A stretch of DNA of 64,000 nucleotides from Rhodopseudomonas palustris JSC-3b (GCA_000504425.1 KI632513.1:3641974-3705973); one strand, 5' to 3'. Shown: positions 8,191 through 17,476, numbered from the stretch's first letter. Numbers and translations: made by a program. The notes: generated by a model not told the origin, from the sequence alone.

Positions 8191-9810
8191 ATGTCGAACG
8201 GCACACTTCCGTTGCCCGCGGCCGAACAGAATCCGGCTGCCTCGCGTCGCGACCAGCCTGGCGGCGTGTTGCGCGCGTTGTTTGCGCCGCTCGAACAACT
8301 GATCGTGTCCGGCGGCGACAGCCGGTTGCAGCTCGATCGTTCAACCGGCGCCAATGGTTACTTCTGCCGGCCCGCGCCGTGCCCGGACACGCTGGAATTT
8401 TCCTCAAGCACCGCCACCTCGATTTCGCAGCGCGGCTATGACGCCGCCAGCAACGCGCGCGATGCGCTGATGCGCGCCGCGATCAGCGACGGCATCGAGA
8501 GCGCGTTCGACGACCGGATCGAAGCGATGCGGTGTGAGCTGCGCCAGCAGCTCGGGCTCACCGCCAATATCGACGTGATCTTTTCCGCCTCCGGCACCGA
8601 CGGGCAATTGCAGGCGCTGCATTGCGGCCGCGCCGTGCTCGGCCCGTCCTTCAGCAATGTGGTAGTCGGCGCCGATCAGACCGGCAGCGGCACGGTGTTC
8701 ACCGCGCGCGGCCAGCATTTTGGCGAACGCACCGCCAGCGATCATGTGGTCACCAAGGGCGCGCTGCTCGACGGGCTGTCGGCGCAGATCGACAGCGTCG
8801 CGGTGCCGCTCGGCAATGGCTATGGCGGCTTTGTTGGCGACAGCGAGCTTGATGCCAAAGTGTATGACGCGGTCGAGCGGCAAACATTCGCGCGGCGCAA
8901 TGTGCTGCTGCACGCCATGGACTGCTCCAAACTCGGCCGCCGCGCGCCAAGCGACGAGCTGTTGCTGCAGATCGCGGCGCGCTGGCCGCGCGAGGTGCTG
9001 ATCGCGATCGATGCCTGCCAGATGCGGCTGTCGCGCCGCCAGATCGCCTGGTATCTCGACGCCGGCTTCATGGTGCTGATCACCGGCTCCAAATATTTCA
9101 CCGGCCCGCCGTTCAGCGGCGCGCTGCTGCTGCCGCCCGCGCTCACCAAGCGCATTCTGCAAGCCGGCCCCGATCTCACCGGGCTCAAGGTCTATGGCCA
9201 GCAGAGCGATTGGCCACGCCATTGGCATGGTGCGCGCGCGCAATTGCCGGCCGGGCCGAATTTCGGACAATGGCTGCGCTGGGAAGCGGCGCTGGCTGAA
9301 ATTAACGGCTACTTCGCCGTGCCGGACCCGTTCCGGCAGCAGGCGCTGCACCGGCTCGGCTCCGGCATCGCGCAGCTGATTGATGCCTCGCCGCATCTGC
9401 AATTGCTGCCGCAGCAGCCCGCTGACGCCACGAGCCGCAATGAGGAACTGGCGCTGCCGACCATTTTCCCGTTCACGCTCAAGCGCGATGGCGCGGCGCT
9501 GCCGGTAGCGGCCTGTAAAGACATCCATCGCAAGCTGGCGCTGCCGCCCGATCGGGACCAAGCGCCGTGCCTGCTCGGCCAGCCGGTCGAGTGGCACCAG
9601 GACGATGGCGGCGCCTGCGGCGTGCTGCGGCTATGCCTCAGCGCGCGTCATATCACCGACGCCTGGTCGTCCGATCCGGCGTACGCCGAGGCTCAGCTCG
9701 GCGAACAGCATCAACAGGTTGCTACCACCCTGGCCAGGGTTGAGCAGCAGCTCACGCATCGCGACGACAACGAACCGTCCAAGGAGTCCCATGGCCCCCG
9801 CGTCCAGTAA
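8191..9810 (+). CDS. Uncharacterised PLP-dependent enzyme, fold type I (aminotransferase class V-like)
   Basis: The 539-residue protein looks like a fold-type-I PLP enzyme of uncertain reaction. Visible marks are a phosphate-cup-like SASGTDGQ (residues 132-139), D274-A-C-Q277 matching the class V D-x-x-Q that contacts the PLP ring, and GSKYFTGPPFSGALL with K301 as the likely Schiff-base lysine. The ~100-residue N-terminal part and the Gln/His-rich C-terminal tail match nothing I recognise. ATG 8191 is preceded by GAGAGG. It is the first gene of a three-gene operon: its last 20 bases overlap the ATP-grasp gene. It could be a lyase, transaminase or decarboxylase-like enzyme feeding the ligase; the substrate is unknown. 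Confidence 0.7.
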   Translation: MSNGTLPLPAAEQNPAASRRDQPGGVLRALFAPLEQLIVSGGDSRLQLDRSTGANGYFCRPAPCPDTLEFSSSTATSISQRGYDAASNARDALMRAAISDGIESAFDDRIEAMRCELRQQLGLTANIDVIFSASGTDGQLQALHCGRAVLGPSFSNVVVGADQTGSGTVFTARGQHFGERTASDHVVTKGALLDGLSAQIDSVAVPLGNGYGGFVGDSELDAKVYDAVERQTFARRNVLLHAMDCSKLGRRAPSDELLLQIAARWPREVLIAIDACQMRLSRRQIAWYLDAGFMVLITGSKYFTGPPFSGALLLPPALTKRILQAGPDLTGLKVYGQQSDWPRHWHGARAQLPAGPNFGQWLRWEAALAEINGYFAVPDPFRQQALHRLGSGIAQLIDASPHLQLLPQQPADATSRNEELALPTIFPFTLKRDGAALPVAACKDIHRKLALPPDRDQAPCLLGQPVEWHQDDGGACGVLRLCLSARHITDAWSSDPAYAEAQLGEQHQQVATTLARVEQQLTHRDDNEPSKESHGPRVQ

Positions 9811-11044
9811 CCTCAGCGAAGCAGCCACGACCATGGCGGCGGAACGGATCGGCTTCGCAAAAATCACCAAGCTCGCGTTTGACGGCGTCAATCTGGCGCC
9901 GCTGTTGCAGGAGCTGACCCGCAAAATCGACAACGGCACAGCCGGCGCCGGCGATGGCATGGATCTGTCGCTGATCACCCAGCTACTCGGCGACAAGGCC
10001 ACTGGCCTTGCGATCCAGGACGAGGTGCTGGCGCAGCATCGGCTGTTCCGCTCGCCTTGCGCCACGGCGACGCCGCGGCTGCGGGTGCTAGCACTGGCGG
10101 CGGCGATCGACATGGGCGGCAACACCCCGATCGAATTCCTGCTGCAGGACACCGACATCGAACTGACCACGCTCTATGTGGTGCCGGGCACCGAGCTGCC
10201 CTCGCCGCTGCCGGAGCATGACATTGCGATCGTGATCGCCTCGGACTCCGAGGAATGCCGGCCGGCGCTGGCCGAGATCGATCGGCTGGCGGCGAACTGG
10301 CCGCGGCCGCTGCTCAACGCCCCCTCCAAGATCGTCGGCCTCGATCGCGACAAGCTGTTCCGGCTGCTGGGCGGCATCGAGGGGCTGGATATTCCCGCCA
10401 CCATCACGGTTGGCCGCGCGCAATTGCTCGACGTGCTGCTGTCGAATTGTTCGCTGCCCGAAGTCGCCGCCGGCACCGATTTTCCAGTGATCATCCGGCC
10501 GCGCGGCTCGCATGCCGGCGTCGGGCTGGCCAAGATCGATGATGTGTTCGCGCTCGGCAAATACCTTACCGAGCAGCAGCACCAGGAATTTTTCGTGGCG
10601 CGCTATGTGGACTATGCCAGTGAGGACGGCCTGTTCCGCAAGTATCGGGTGGTGATTGCCGACGGCAAGCCCTATGCCTGCCATATGGCGATCGCTGATC
10701 AGTGGAACATCTGGTATCTGAACGCCGGCATGTCGGAGAGCGCCAGCAAGCGCCTTGAAGAATCGACCTTCATGCAGACCTTCGACATCGGTTTTGGCCG
10801 CCGCCACCGCAGCGCGCTCACCGAGCTGAGCGCCCGGGTCGGGCTCGACTACTTCATCATCGACTGCGCCGAGACCAAGAGCGGCGATCTGCTGATCTTC
10901 GAAGCCGACAATACCGCGGTTGTACATAATATGGATTCGCCGACGCTGTTTCCGTATAAGCCTCCGCAGATGCAGAAGATCTTCGATGCCTTCGCGGCCA
11001 TGCTGACAAAGCGGGCCGCCCAACACGCGGAACACGCGGCGTGA
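9791..11044 (+). CDS. ATP-grasp ligase of unknown substrate
   Basis: The 417-residue protein has an ATP-grasp core. A linker reads NAPSKIVGLDRDKLFRLL. The ATP-binding segment FPVIIRPRGSHAGVGL spans residues 231-246. FFVARYVDY follows, and a metal-binding FEADNTAVVH has E371, D373 and N374. ATP-grasp enzymes activate a carboxylate as acyl-phosphate and join it to an amine, thiol or similar group. AAGGAG at 9781-9786 supports ATG 9791, inside the end of the upstream PLP gene. The stop overlaps the next GTG start in GTGA, so all three genes are coupled. The N-terminal ~160 residues are a separate, unrecognised domain. The context suggests conjugation of an amine made by the following decarboxylase. 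Confidence 0.8.
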   Translation: MAPASSNLSEAATTMAAERIGFAKITKLAFDGVNLAPLLQELTRKIDNGTAGAGDGMDLSLITQLLGDKATGLAIQDEVLAQHRLFRSPCATATPRLRVLALAAAIDMGGNTPIEFLLQDTDIELTTLYVVPGTELPSPLPEHDIAIVIASDSEECRPALAEIDRLAANWPRPLLNAPSKIVGLDRDKLFRLLGGIEGLDIPATITVGRAQLLDVLLSNCSLPEVAAGTDFPVIIRPRGSHAGVGLAKIDDVFALGKYLTEQQHQEFFVARYVDYASEDGLFRKYRVVIADGKPYACHMAIADQWNIWYLNAGMSESASKRLEESTFMQTFDIGFGRRHRSALTELSARVGLDYFIIDCAETKSGDLLIFEADNTAVVHNMDSPTLFPYKPPQMQKIFDAFAAMLTKRAAQHAEHAA

Positions 11045-12510
11045 GCAAACTGGACGGCCGTCCCGGCACCATCGCGGGGCCGAGTGAAACCCTCGACCCG
11101 CAAGACTGGGACGAAGTGCGCGCGCTGGGTCATCGCATGCTCGATGACATGCTGGATTATGTCGCCAATGTCCGCGACCGTCCGGTGTGGCGCCCGATCC
11201 CCGACGCCGTCCGCTCCGAGTTCCGCAAGCCGCTGCCGCGCGATCCGTCCGATCTTGCCGAGGTCTATGGCGAGTTCAGCGAACACATCGCGCCCTATGC
11301 CACCGGCAATGTCCATCCCGGCTTCATGGGCTGGGTCCATGGCGGCGGCACCGTCGCCGGGCTGCTGGCGGAGATGCTGGCGGCTGGGCTGAATGCCAAT
11401 TGCGGCGGCCGCAATCACATGCCGATCGAGGTCGAGCGGCAGGTGGTGGAATGGGTCCGGCAGTTGTTCGGCTTCCCCGAAGGCGCCAGCGGCGTGTTCG
11501 TGACCGGCACCTCGATGGCCAATCTGATGGCGGTGCTGGTGGCGCGCCGCGCCAAGCTCGGCCCGGACGTGCGCCACCACGGGCTCGGCAACGCCAAGCT
11601 GACCGCCTACACCTCCGTTTCCGCCCATGGCTGCGTCGCGCAAGCGATGGACCTCGCCGGGCTCGGCCGCGAGGCGCTGCGTCGCATTCACGCCGACCGC
11701 GCGCACCGCGTCGATGTCGCCGCCTTGCATGCGCGCATCAAGCAGGATCGCGCCGACGGTCTTGATCCGTTTCTGGTGATCGGCTCGGCCGGCACGGTCG
11801 ATACCGGCGCGATCGACGATCTCGCCGCGCTCGCCGCGTTGTGCCGCGAGGAACAGCTCTGGTTCCACATCGACGGCGCCTATGGCGCGCTTGGCATGCT
11901 GTCGCCGCAGATCGCGCCGCTGCTGGCCGGACTGGAACAGGCCAATTCGATCGCGTTCGATTTCCACAAATGGGGCCAGGTGCAATATGACGCCGGCTTC
12001 CTGATGGTGCGCGACGGCGAGCAGCACCGCGATACGTTTGCCGCGCCGGTCGCTTATCTGCGCCGCGAGACCCGGGGCCTGGCTGGCAGCTCGCCCTGGC
12101 CGTGCGATTTCGGCCCCGATCTGTCGCGCGGCTTTCGTGCGCTGAAAACCTGGTTCACGCTGCGCACCTATGGCGCCGATAAGCTGGGCGCGATGATCGC
12201 GCGCACCTGCACGCTGGCGAAATATCTCGAAGCCAAGATCGCCGCCGAGCCGCGGCTGCAATTGCTGGCGCCGGTGACACTCAACATCGTGTGCTTCCGG
12301 TTCCGCTGCGACGACGCCAACGCCGTCAATGCCGAGATCGTCGCCGATCTGCACGAGTCCGGCATCGCCGCGCCCTCGACCACCATGATCGGCGGCGAAC
12401 TGGCGATCCGCGTTGCGGTGGTCAACCATCGCACCGACACCGCCAATCTCGATGCGATGTTCGATGCGGTGCTGCGCTTTGGCGCCGCGCGCGTTGCCGC
12501 CGCGGCCTGA
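11041..12510 (+). CDS. Group II PLP-dependent amino acid decarboxylase (aromatic-L-amino-acid/glutamate type)
   Basis: The 489-residue protein belongs to the group II decarboxylases (AADC, tyrosine, histidine and glutamate decarboxylases). It has the substrate-side segment NVHPGFMGWVHGGGT, FVTGTSMANLMAVL, the PLP-stacking SAHGCVAQAMDLAGL, WFHIDGAYGALG and the Schiff-base lysine K310 in DFHKWGQ. It should convert an L-amino acid to an amine with CO2 release; an aromatic substrate is likelier than glutamate by overall resemblance, but this is not proven. The GTG start overlaps the ATP-grasp stop by 4 bases. It is the last gene of the operon and ends close to a GC-rich palindrome. Confidence 0.88.
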   Translation: MSKLDGRPGTIAGPSETLDPQDWDEVRALGHRMLDDMLDYVANVRDRPVWRPIPDAVRSEFRKPLPRDPSDLAEVYGEFSEHIAPYATGNVHPGFMGWVHGGGTVAGLLAEMLAAGLNANCGGRNHMPIEVERQVVEWVRQLFGFPEGASGVFVTGTSMANLMAVLVARRAKLGPDVRHHGLGNAKLTAYTSVSAHGCVAQAMDLAGLGREALRRIHADRAHRVDVAALHARIKQDRADGLDPFLVIGSAGTVDTGAIDDLAALAALCREEQLWFHIDGAYGALGMLSPQIAPLLAGLEQANSIAFDFHKWGQVQYDAGFLMVRDGEQHRDTFAAPVAYLRRETRGLAGSSPWPCDFGPDLSRGFRALKTWFTLRTYGADKLGAMIARTCTLAKYLEAKIAAEPRLQLLAPVTLNIVCFRFRCDDANAVNAEIVADLHESGIAAPSTTMIGGELAIRVAVVNHRTDTANLDAMFDAVLRFGAARVAAAA

Positions 12511-12567
12511 TCGCGGCCGCGCCGCCATCTCACGTGCCCGCGAGGGTGTAGTGAACTTCGGACGCCG

Positions 12568-12595
12568 GTCGGGTGGGGGCTTGCCGCCCCCCGAC
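12568..12595. repeat. GC-rich palindrome of the R3 repeat family
   Basis: GTCGGGTGGGGGC and GCCCCCCGAC form a near-perfect inverted repeat around TTGCC. The same GGTCGGGTGGGGG core recurs inside hrpB near 19271. It lies between the convergent decarboxylase and pyrE stop codons and may act as a bidirectional RNA hairpin, but no T-run follows it. Confidence 0.7.
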
Positions 12596-12601
12596 GTCAA
12601 C

Positions 12602-13165
12602 TCAGGCGCTCAAAAATTCGCTGGCCTTGTACAGCGAGCGGAACGGCAGGCCGGCGGCGGCGAAGCTGTCGGCGGCGCCTTCTTCGCGGTCGACCATGGT
12701 CAGCACCATCGCGATCTCGGCACCGGATTCACGCACCGCCTCGGCAGCCTTGATCGCCGAGCCGCCGGTGGTGGTGACGTCCTCGACGATCACCACGCGC
12801 TTGCCCTTCAGGCTTTCGTTCTTCGCCAGCCCTTCCACCGCGAGCTTGGCGCCATATTCCTTCGGCTTCTTGCGCACGAAGAACGCCGCGATCGGCCGGC
12901 CGTTCAGCCAGGAGAGCTGCGCGATCGCGCCAGCGAGCGGCACCGCGCCCATTTCCAGGCCGCCGACATAATCGACCTGTTCGGCGCGCAGCGCCTCATA
13001 GGTCAGCTCGGCGAGCAGCGCCGCGCCCTCGGGGTCGAGCATGGTCGGCTTGAGGTTGAAATAGAAATCGCTCTTGCGACCGGAGGCGAGGGTGACCTCG
13101 CCGCGCCCGAACGAGCGGGTGCGAATGATCTCGGCAAGGCGGGCGCGGGAATTGGCTGTGGTCAC
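12602..13165 (-). CDS. pyrE: Orotate phosphoribosyltransferase
   Basis: PyrE joins orotate to PRPP to make orotidine-5'-phosphate in pyrimidine synthesis. The 187-residue protein has the PRPP-binding signature [20 protein letters not shown] near residue 118, the lysine-rich [10 protein letters not shown] loop typical of OPRT, and the N-terminal [13 protein letters not shown]. The start is GTG 13165, preceded by AGAGAG. It is transcribed toward the decarboxylase, starting 84 bases from the polA stop, and could share the polA transcript. Confidence 0.95.
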   Translation of the reverse strand: MTTANSRARLAEIIRTRSFGRGEVTLASGRKSDFYFNLKPTMLDPEGAALLAELTYEALRAEQVDYVGGLEMGAVPLAGAIAQLSWLNGRPIAAFFVRKKPKEYGAKLAVEGLAKNESLKGKRVVIVEDVTTTGGSAIKAAEAVRESGAEIAMVLTMVDREEGAADSFAAAGLPFRSLYKASEFLSA

Positions 13166-13248
13166 GGCGATCTCTCTGGCTGAAATTTGGCCGGCAATCT
13201 ATCGCCGGCCTTTAAGGGGAGCAATCCGCCGCGGCGCGGCGGCGGCCC

Positions 13249-16200
13249 TCAATGCGCCTCGTCCCAATTGCTCGCGGCGCGCGCATCGACATGGAGCGGC
13301 ACCGACAGCACCACCGCCGGGAAGGCTGCGTCCTGCATCACCCGCTGCACCACCGGCAAGGTCGCCTCAACCTCGGCCTCCGGCACCTCGAAGATCAGTT
13401 CGTCGTGGACCTGCAGCAGCATCTGCGCCGACAGCTTTTGCGCGGCGAGCGCGGCCTCCATGCGCACCATCGCGCGGCGGATGATGTCGGCCGCGGTGCC
13501 CTGCAGCCGCGCATTGATGGCGGCGCGCTCGTTGAAGGCGCGCAGCGACGGGTTGGACGCCTTGATGTCCGGATAATGGCATTTGCGGCCGAACAGCGTT
13601 TCGACAAAGCCATGCGCCCGGCAAAATTCCTTGGTGCTTTCCATGTAGTCGCGGATGCCGGGGAAGCGCTCAAAGTACTTTTTGATGTAGGCGCCGGCTT
13701 CCTCGCGCGGAATGCCGAGCTGGTTGGCGAGCCCGAACGCCGAAATGCCGTAGATGATGCCGAAATTGATGGCCTTGGCGCGGCGCCGCACCTCGCCGGG
13801 CATGTCCTTGATCGGCACGCCGAACATTTCCGAGGCGGTCATGGCGTGAATGTCGAGCCCGTCCAAAAACGCCTGTTTCAGCACCGGGATGTCGGCGATT
13901 TCGGCGAGTAGCCGCAGCTCGATCTGCGAATAGTCGGCGGAGACCAACTTATTGCCGGGCGTGGCGATGAAGGCGCGGCGGATCTTGCGGCCGTCCTCGG
14001 TGCGCACCGGAATGTTCTGCAGATTGGGCTCGTTCGACGATAGCCGCCCGGTGGTGGTGGCGGCCAGCGCGTAAGTGGTGTGCACGCGCCCGGTCTGCGG
14101 ATTGAGATAGGTCGGCAGCGCGTCGGTATAGGTCGAGCGCAGCTTTGAGACTTGGCGCCAGTCCAGCACCTTTTTCGGAAACTCGTGGCCCTGCTCGGCA
14201 AGCTCGTCGAGGATCGAGGCCGAGGTCGACCACGCGCCGGTCTTGGTCTTCTTGCCGCCCGACAGGCCCATCTTGCCGAACATGATGTCGCCCAGCTGCT
14301 TGGGGCTGCCCGGATTGACGTCCTCGCCGGCGAGCGCGTGAATCTCGCCTTCGAGCCGCGCCGCGGTTTTGGCGAAATCGGCCGACAGCCGCGCCAGCTC
14401 CTGGCGGTCGATCGCGATGCCGCGCCGCTCCATGCGCGCCAGCACGCCGATCAGCGGCCGCTCCAGCGTTTCGTACACCGTCATCATGTGCTCGGCGACC
14501 AGGCGCGGCTTGAGCACCTGCCACAGCCGCAGCGCGACGTCGGCGTCTTCGGCGGCGTAACAGGTCGCGCGCTCGATCGGCACCTGCTCAAAGCTGAGCT
14601 TGTTCTTGCCGCTGCCGATCACCTCGCCAAAACTGAGCGTCTGATGGCCGAGCCAGATTTCCGACAGCGCGTCGAGACCATGGGCCTGCCGCCCGGCGTC
14701 GAGCGCGTAGGACATCAGCTGCACGTCGTCGGCATTGCTCAGCGTGATGCCATGCTGTGCCAGCAACACCGCGGTGAATTTGATCGCAAGGCCGATCTTG
14801 AGCACGCCGGGCGCTTCCAGCAGCGGCTGCAGCGCGGTCAGCGCGTCGCGCTCCGCTACTTGATCGGGCGCGAGCTGCGGCGCGAACAGGCCATCGCCGT
14901 CGCCGGCCTGCCGGTGGCCGAGTGGGATGTAGCAAGCCTCATTGGGGCCGAGCGCCAGCGCCAGCCCGCACAGCTCCGCCTGCAACGGATCGATCGAACT
15001 GGCCTTGGCTTCGATCGCGAGCTGGCCCGCGGCGAAGGCGCGCGCGATCCAGTCATCAAGCTCGGCGCGGCTGCGCACGGTGACATAGCCGTCGCGGTTC
15101 ACCGGCGTCTGGCGCGCCGCTTCGGCGCGTTTGGCGGCAAGCTGCTGCGGGGTGAACACTTCGCCGTTGCGCGGGGCGCGGCTCGGCGCCGGCGCGCCTG
15201 CTTCGATCTTCTGAGGGGAGAGGGGAGCCCCGAACAGATCGCCCATACCGGCAATGCCCCCACCTTGGCTCTCGCCCGCGAGAGGGGAGGGAGAAGTCGC
15301 GTGCGCGGCGGGCGATTGCGGCGAAGACGAACTCAGCGCCGCATCGGCGCTGACGTCGGCCGGATTGATCTGCGAATATTCCGCGACGCGCCGGGTCAGC
15401 GTGGTGAATTCCATCGCTTTCAGGAACGCGATCAGCTTGCGCGCGTCGGGCTCATGCACCGCCAGCTCATCGAGCGGCACATCAACTGCCACCTTGTCGT
15501 CGAGCAGCACCAATTGCCGGGAAATGCGCGCCTGCTCGGCATTGGCGATCAAGGCTTCGCGGCGCTTGGGCTGCTTGATCTCGGTCGCGCGCGCCAGCAG
15601 CGTTTCCAGATCGCCATAGTCGTTGATCAGCTGCGCCGCGGTCTTGATGCCGATGCCGGGCACGCCCGGCACGTTATCGACCGAGTCGCCGGCCAGCGCC
15701 TGCACCTCGACCACCTTGTCCGGCGGCACGCCGAATTTCTCGATCACCTCCGGCACGCCGATCCGGCGGTCCTTCATGGTGTCGTACAGCGTCACGCAGT
15801 CGTTGACGAGCTGCATCAGATCCTTGTCGGAGGACACAATGGTGGCGCTGGCGCCGCGCGCGCAGGCCTCGCGCACATAGGTCGCGATCAGATCGTCGGC
15901 CTCAAAGCCGCTCTGTTCCAGGCACGGCAGATCGAAGGCGCGCACCGCCTCGCGGATCAGGGAAAATTGCGGGATCAGGTCCTCGGGCGCCGGCGGCCGC
16001 TGCGCCTTGTATTGCGGGTAGATGGTGTTGCGGAACGTCGCCTCGGACTTGTCGAACACGATCGCCAGATGGGTCGGCCGGTTGTCCGGCGGCATGTCGC
16101 GCAGCAGCTTCCACAGCATGTTGCAGAAGCCGAGCACGGCATTGACCTGCAACCCGTCCGATTTGCGGTTCAGCGGCGGCAGCGCGTGATAGGCGCGGAA

Positions 16201-16296
16201 AATGTAGGACGAACCGTCGACCAGGAACACATGGTCGCCCTTGGCGAGCGGCTTGGCGGCGACGGGAGCGGCGATCGGGTGCGGGCTGTTCGGCAT
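13249..16296 (-). CDS. polA: DNA polymerase I
   Basis: PolA fills gaps and removes RNA primers in replication and repair. The 1015-residue protein has a 5'-3' exonuclease (FLVDGSSYIFRAYHALPP; LAGDSVDNVPGVPGIGIKTA), a 3'-5' exonuclease-like domain (about 415-600) and a family A polymerase domain (SADYSQIELRLLAEIAD; AKAINFGIIYGISAFGLANQL; LLQVHDELIFEVPE). The proofreading domain looks inactive: the DxE motif reads E429-A-K431, and the usual N-x3-D motif reads AIKFT, with T508 at the aspartate position; only YAAEDAD is intact. A low-complexity linker (about 320-390) holds a palindromic repeat remnant. The length exceeds E. coli PolA (928) mainly because of that linker. Confidence 0.97.
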   Translation of the reverse strand: MPNSPHPIAAPVAAKPLAKGDHVFLVDGSSYIFRAYHALPPLNRKSDGLQVNAVLGFCNMLWKLLRDMPPDNRPTHLAIVFDKSEATFRNTIYPQYKAQRPPAPEDLIPQFSLIREAVRAFDLPCLEQSGFEADDLIATYVREACARGASATIVSSDKDLMQLVNDCVTLYDTMKDRRIGVPEVIEKFGVPPDKVVEVQALAGDSVDNVPGVPGIGIKTAAQLINDYGDLETLLARATEIKQPKRREALIANAEQARISRQLVLLDDKVAVDVPLDELAVHEPDARKLIAFLKAMEFTTLTRRVAEYSQINPADVSADAALSSSSPQSPAAHATSPSPLAGESQGGGIAGMGDLFGAPLSPQKIEAGAPAPSRAPRNGEVFTPQQLAAKRAEAARQTPVNRDGYVTVRSRAELDDWIARAFAAGQLAIEAKASSIDPLQAELCGLALALGPNEACYIPLGHRQAGDGDGLFAPQLAPDQVAERDALTALQPLLEAPGVLKIGLAIKFTAVLLAQHGITLSNADDVQLMSYALDAGRQAHGLDALSEIWLGHQTLSFGEVIGSGKNKLSFEQVPIERATCYAAEDADVALRLWQVLKPRLVAEHMMTVYETLERPLIGVLARMERRGIAIDRQELARLSADFAKTAARLEGEIHALAGEDVNPGSPKQLGDIMFGKMGLSGGKKTKTGAWSTSASILDELAEQGHEFPKKVLDWRQVSKLRSTYTDALPTYLNPQTGRVHTTYALAATTTGRLSSNEPNLQNIPVRTEDGRKIRRAFIATPGNKLVSADYSQIELRLLAEIADIPVLKQAFLDGLDIHAMTASEMFGVPIKDMPGEVRRRAKAINFGIIYGISAFGLANQLGIPREEAGAYIKKYFERFPGIRDYMESTKEFCRAHGFVETLFGRKCHYPDIKASNPSLRAFNERAAINARLQGTAADIIRRAMVRMEAALAAQKLSAQMLLQVHDELIFEVPEAEVEATLPVVQRVMQDAAFPAVVLSVPLHVDARAASNWDEAH
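15258..15297. repeat. R3-type repeat remnant inside the polA linker
   Basis: CTCTCGCCCGCGAGAG is a 16-base perfect palindrome flanked by G/C-rich tracts. Read on the minus strand it encodes SPSPLAGESQGGG in PolA, between the 5' nuclease and the exonuclease-like domain. This peptide style resembles the R3 insert in hrpB. Confidence 0.6.
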
Positions 16297-16414
16297 GGCC
16301 GCAACTTATGAAGTTTTGCCCGGCAATGACACCCCGCCCGGGGCTCTGCCCCGGGGAAATCGCGGTGATGGCATCGGTTCCTGGCGCGCGGCGCCGCGCG
16401 TGCCGGGATCGGCT

Positions 16415-17476
16415 CTATGCCGCAGGTTGCAGCTTCGGCCGCGCCTTGCGTGGCGCGATCCAGAACGCATCCGGCCGTTCGAACAGGAAGGTGGCGCCGG
16501 TCTTGATCGCGATCCGCCAGATCAGCAGCGCGCCGAGCACGCCGGCGATGTTGACCAGCAGCGCGATGGTGCCGATGTCGAGATAGGGCGCGGCGTAGCG
16601 CAACAGCACGATCCGCGTCACCACCATCGGCAGGAAGAACGCGAGATAGATCACGATCGAATGTTCGCCGCAGAACCGGATGCCGTCCAGCCAGCGCATC
16701 TTGGCGAGCAGCGTCGCGCTGACGATGATGGCGCCCGCGCCGGCAAAGCCGAGCACCAGCGAGATCACCGGCCAGGTGGCAAGCCCGGTCGCGACCAGCG
16801 CCGCGTTGATCACCGCCCACAGCGCCAGCCCGGCCAGCGCCAGTTTCGGATGCTCGGCGGCGCGCGCCGAGAAGGCGAAGATGGTCGAGGCAAACAGATA
16901 GCCGGAATAGAAATAGACGAAGCGCGAGGCGAATTCGTCGATCACCGTCCATTCGGTGAAGATGTGCGCCATCTCCAGCGCCGCCGCGATCGGCCAGATC
17001 ACATAGGCCGGCACCTTGCGCGTCAGCTTGGTGACCACAAAGAAGATCGGCAAGAGATAGATGAACCATAGCGTGCCGAACGGATCGATGAACGACAGCG
17101 CATACATGTAGGCGACATGCGCCCAGCCGGCATCGGCGGCGTAAGACGGCGATTTGAACGCGAACTGGATGGTCAGCCACAGCACGTAAAAGTAAGCGAA
17201 GTGCACCACCTTGCGGTCGAGATAGGTGCGCCAGTCGCGATCGATCACCACCGCCAGAAACAGGCCGGAGATCAGGAAGAAGTCCGGCATCCGGAACGGC
17301 CGCGCGAATTCGACCACGTAATGCATGAAGCCGGTCTGCCCGGCGGCGTTTTCCACGCCGAGCACCGAATGCATCATCACCACCATGATGATGCAGATGC
17401 CCTTGGCGTAATCGACCCAGTCGATTCGTCCCGGCGCTGCCGTCGTCAGATGGGCCGTTGTCCCGGTTCTGGTCAT
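16415..17476 (-). CDS. Integral membrane acyltransferase (acyltransferase 3 family)
   Basis: The 353-residue protein is a polytopic membrane protein of the acyltransferase 3 family. It opens with the hallmark RIDWVDYAKGICIIMVVMMHSV (shown here in two parts: RIDWVDYAKG at residue ~17 and the helix carrying the catalytic-type MMHS histidine) and continues with FARPFRMPDFFLISGLFLAVV. About ten hydrophobic helices follow. Family members transfer acyl groups to exported sugars, glucans or lipids; OpgC-like proteins are similar. ATG 17476 is preceded by AGGGAC. It starts 164 bases from the divergent hrpB. Neighbours give no clue to the acceptor. Confidence 0.85.
   Translation of the reverse strand: MTRTGTTAHLTTAAPGRIDWVDYAKGICIIMVVMMHSVLGVENAAGQTGFMHYVVEFARPFRMPDFFLISGLFLAVVIDRDWRTYLDRKVVHFAYFYVLWLTIQFAFKSPSYAADAGWAHVAYMYALSFIDPFGTLWFIYLLPIFFVVTKLTRKVPAYVIWPIAAALEMAHIFTEWTVIDEFASRFVYFYSGYLFASTIFAFSARAAEHPKLALAGLALWAVINAALVATGLATWPVISLVLGFAGAGAIIVSATLLAKMRWLDGIRFCGEHSIVIYLAFFLPMVVTRIVLLRYAAPYLDIGTIALLVNIAGVLGALLIWRIAIKTGATFLFERPDAFWIAPRKARPKLQPAA

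Noticed and set aside
10849-12600. 583-codon open frame opposite the decarboxylase
   Set aside because: Composition of an antisense shadow; the plus strand encodes an evident PLP decarboxylase.
15258-15297. Frameshift or assembly error in polA at the palindrome
   Set aside because: The frame continues without break on both sides and the encoded linker resembles other R3-derived peptides.
14152-16311. 719-codon open frame on the plus strand opposite polA
   Set aside because: It is antisense to a well-conserved polA, lacks domain-like sequence and is rich in Arg/His/Gln as expected from reading high-GC codons backwards.
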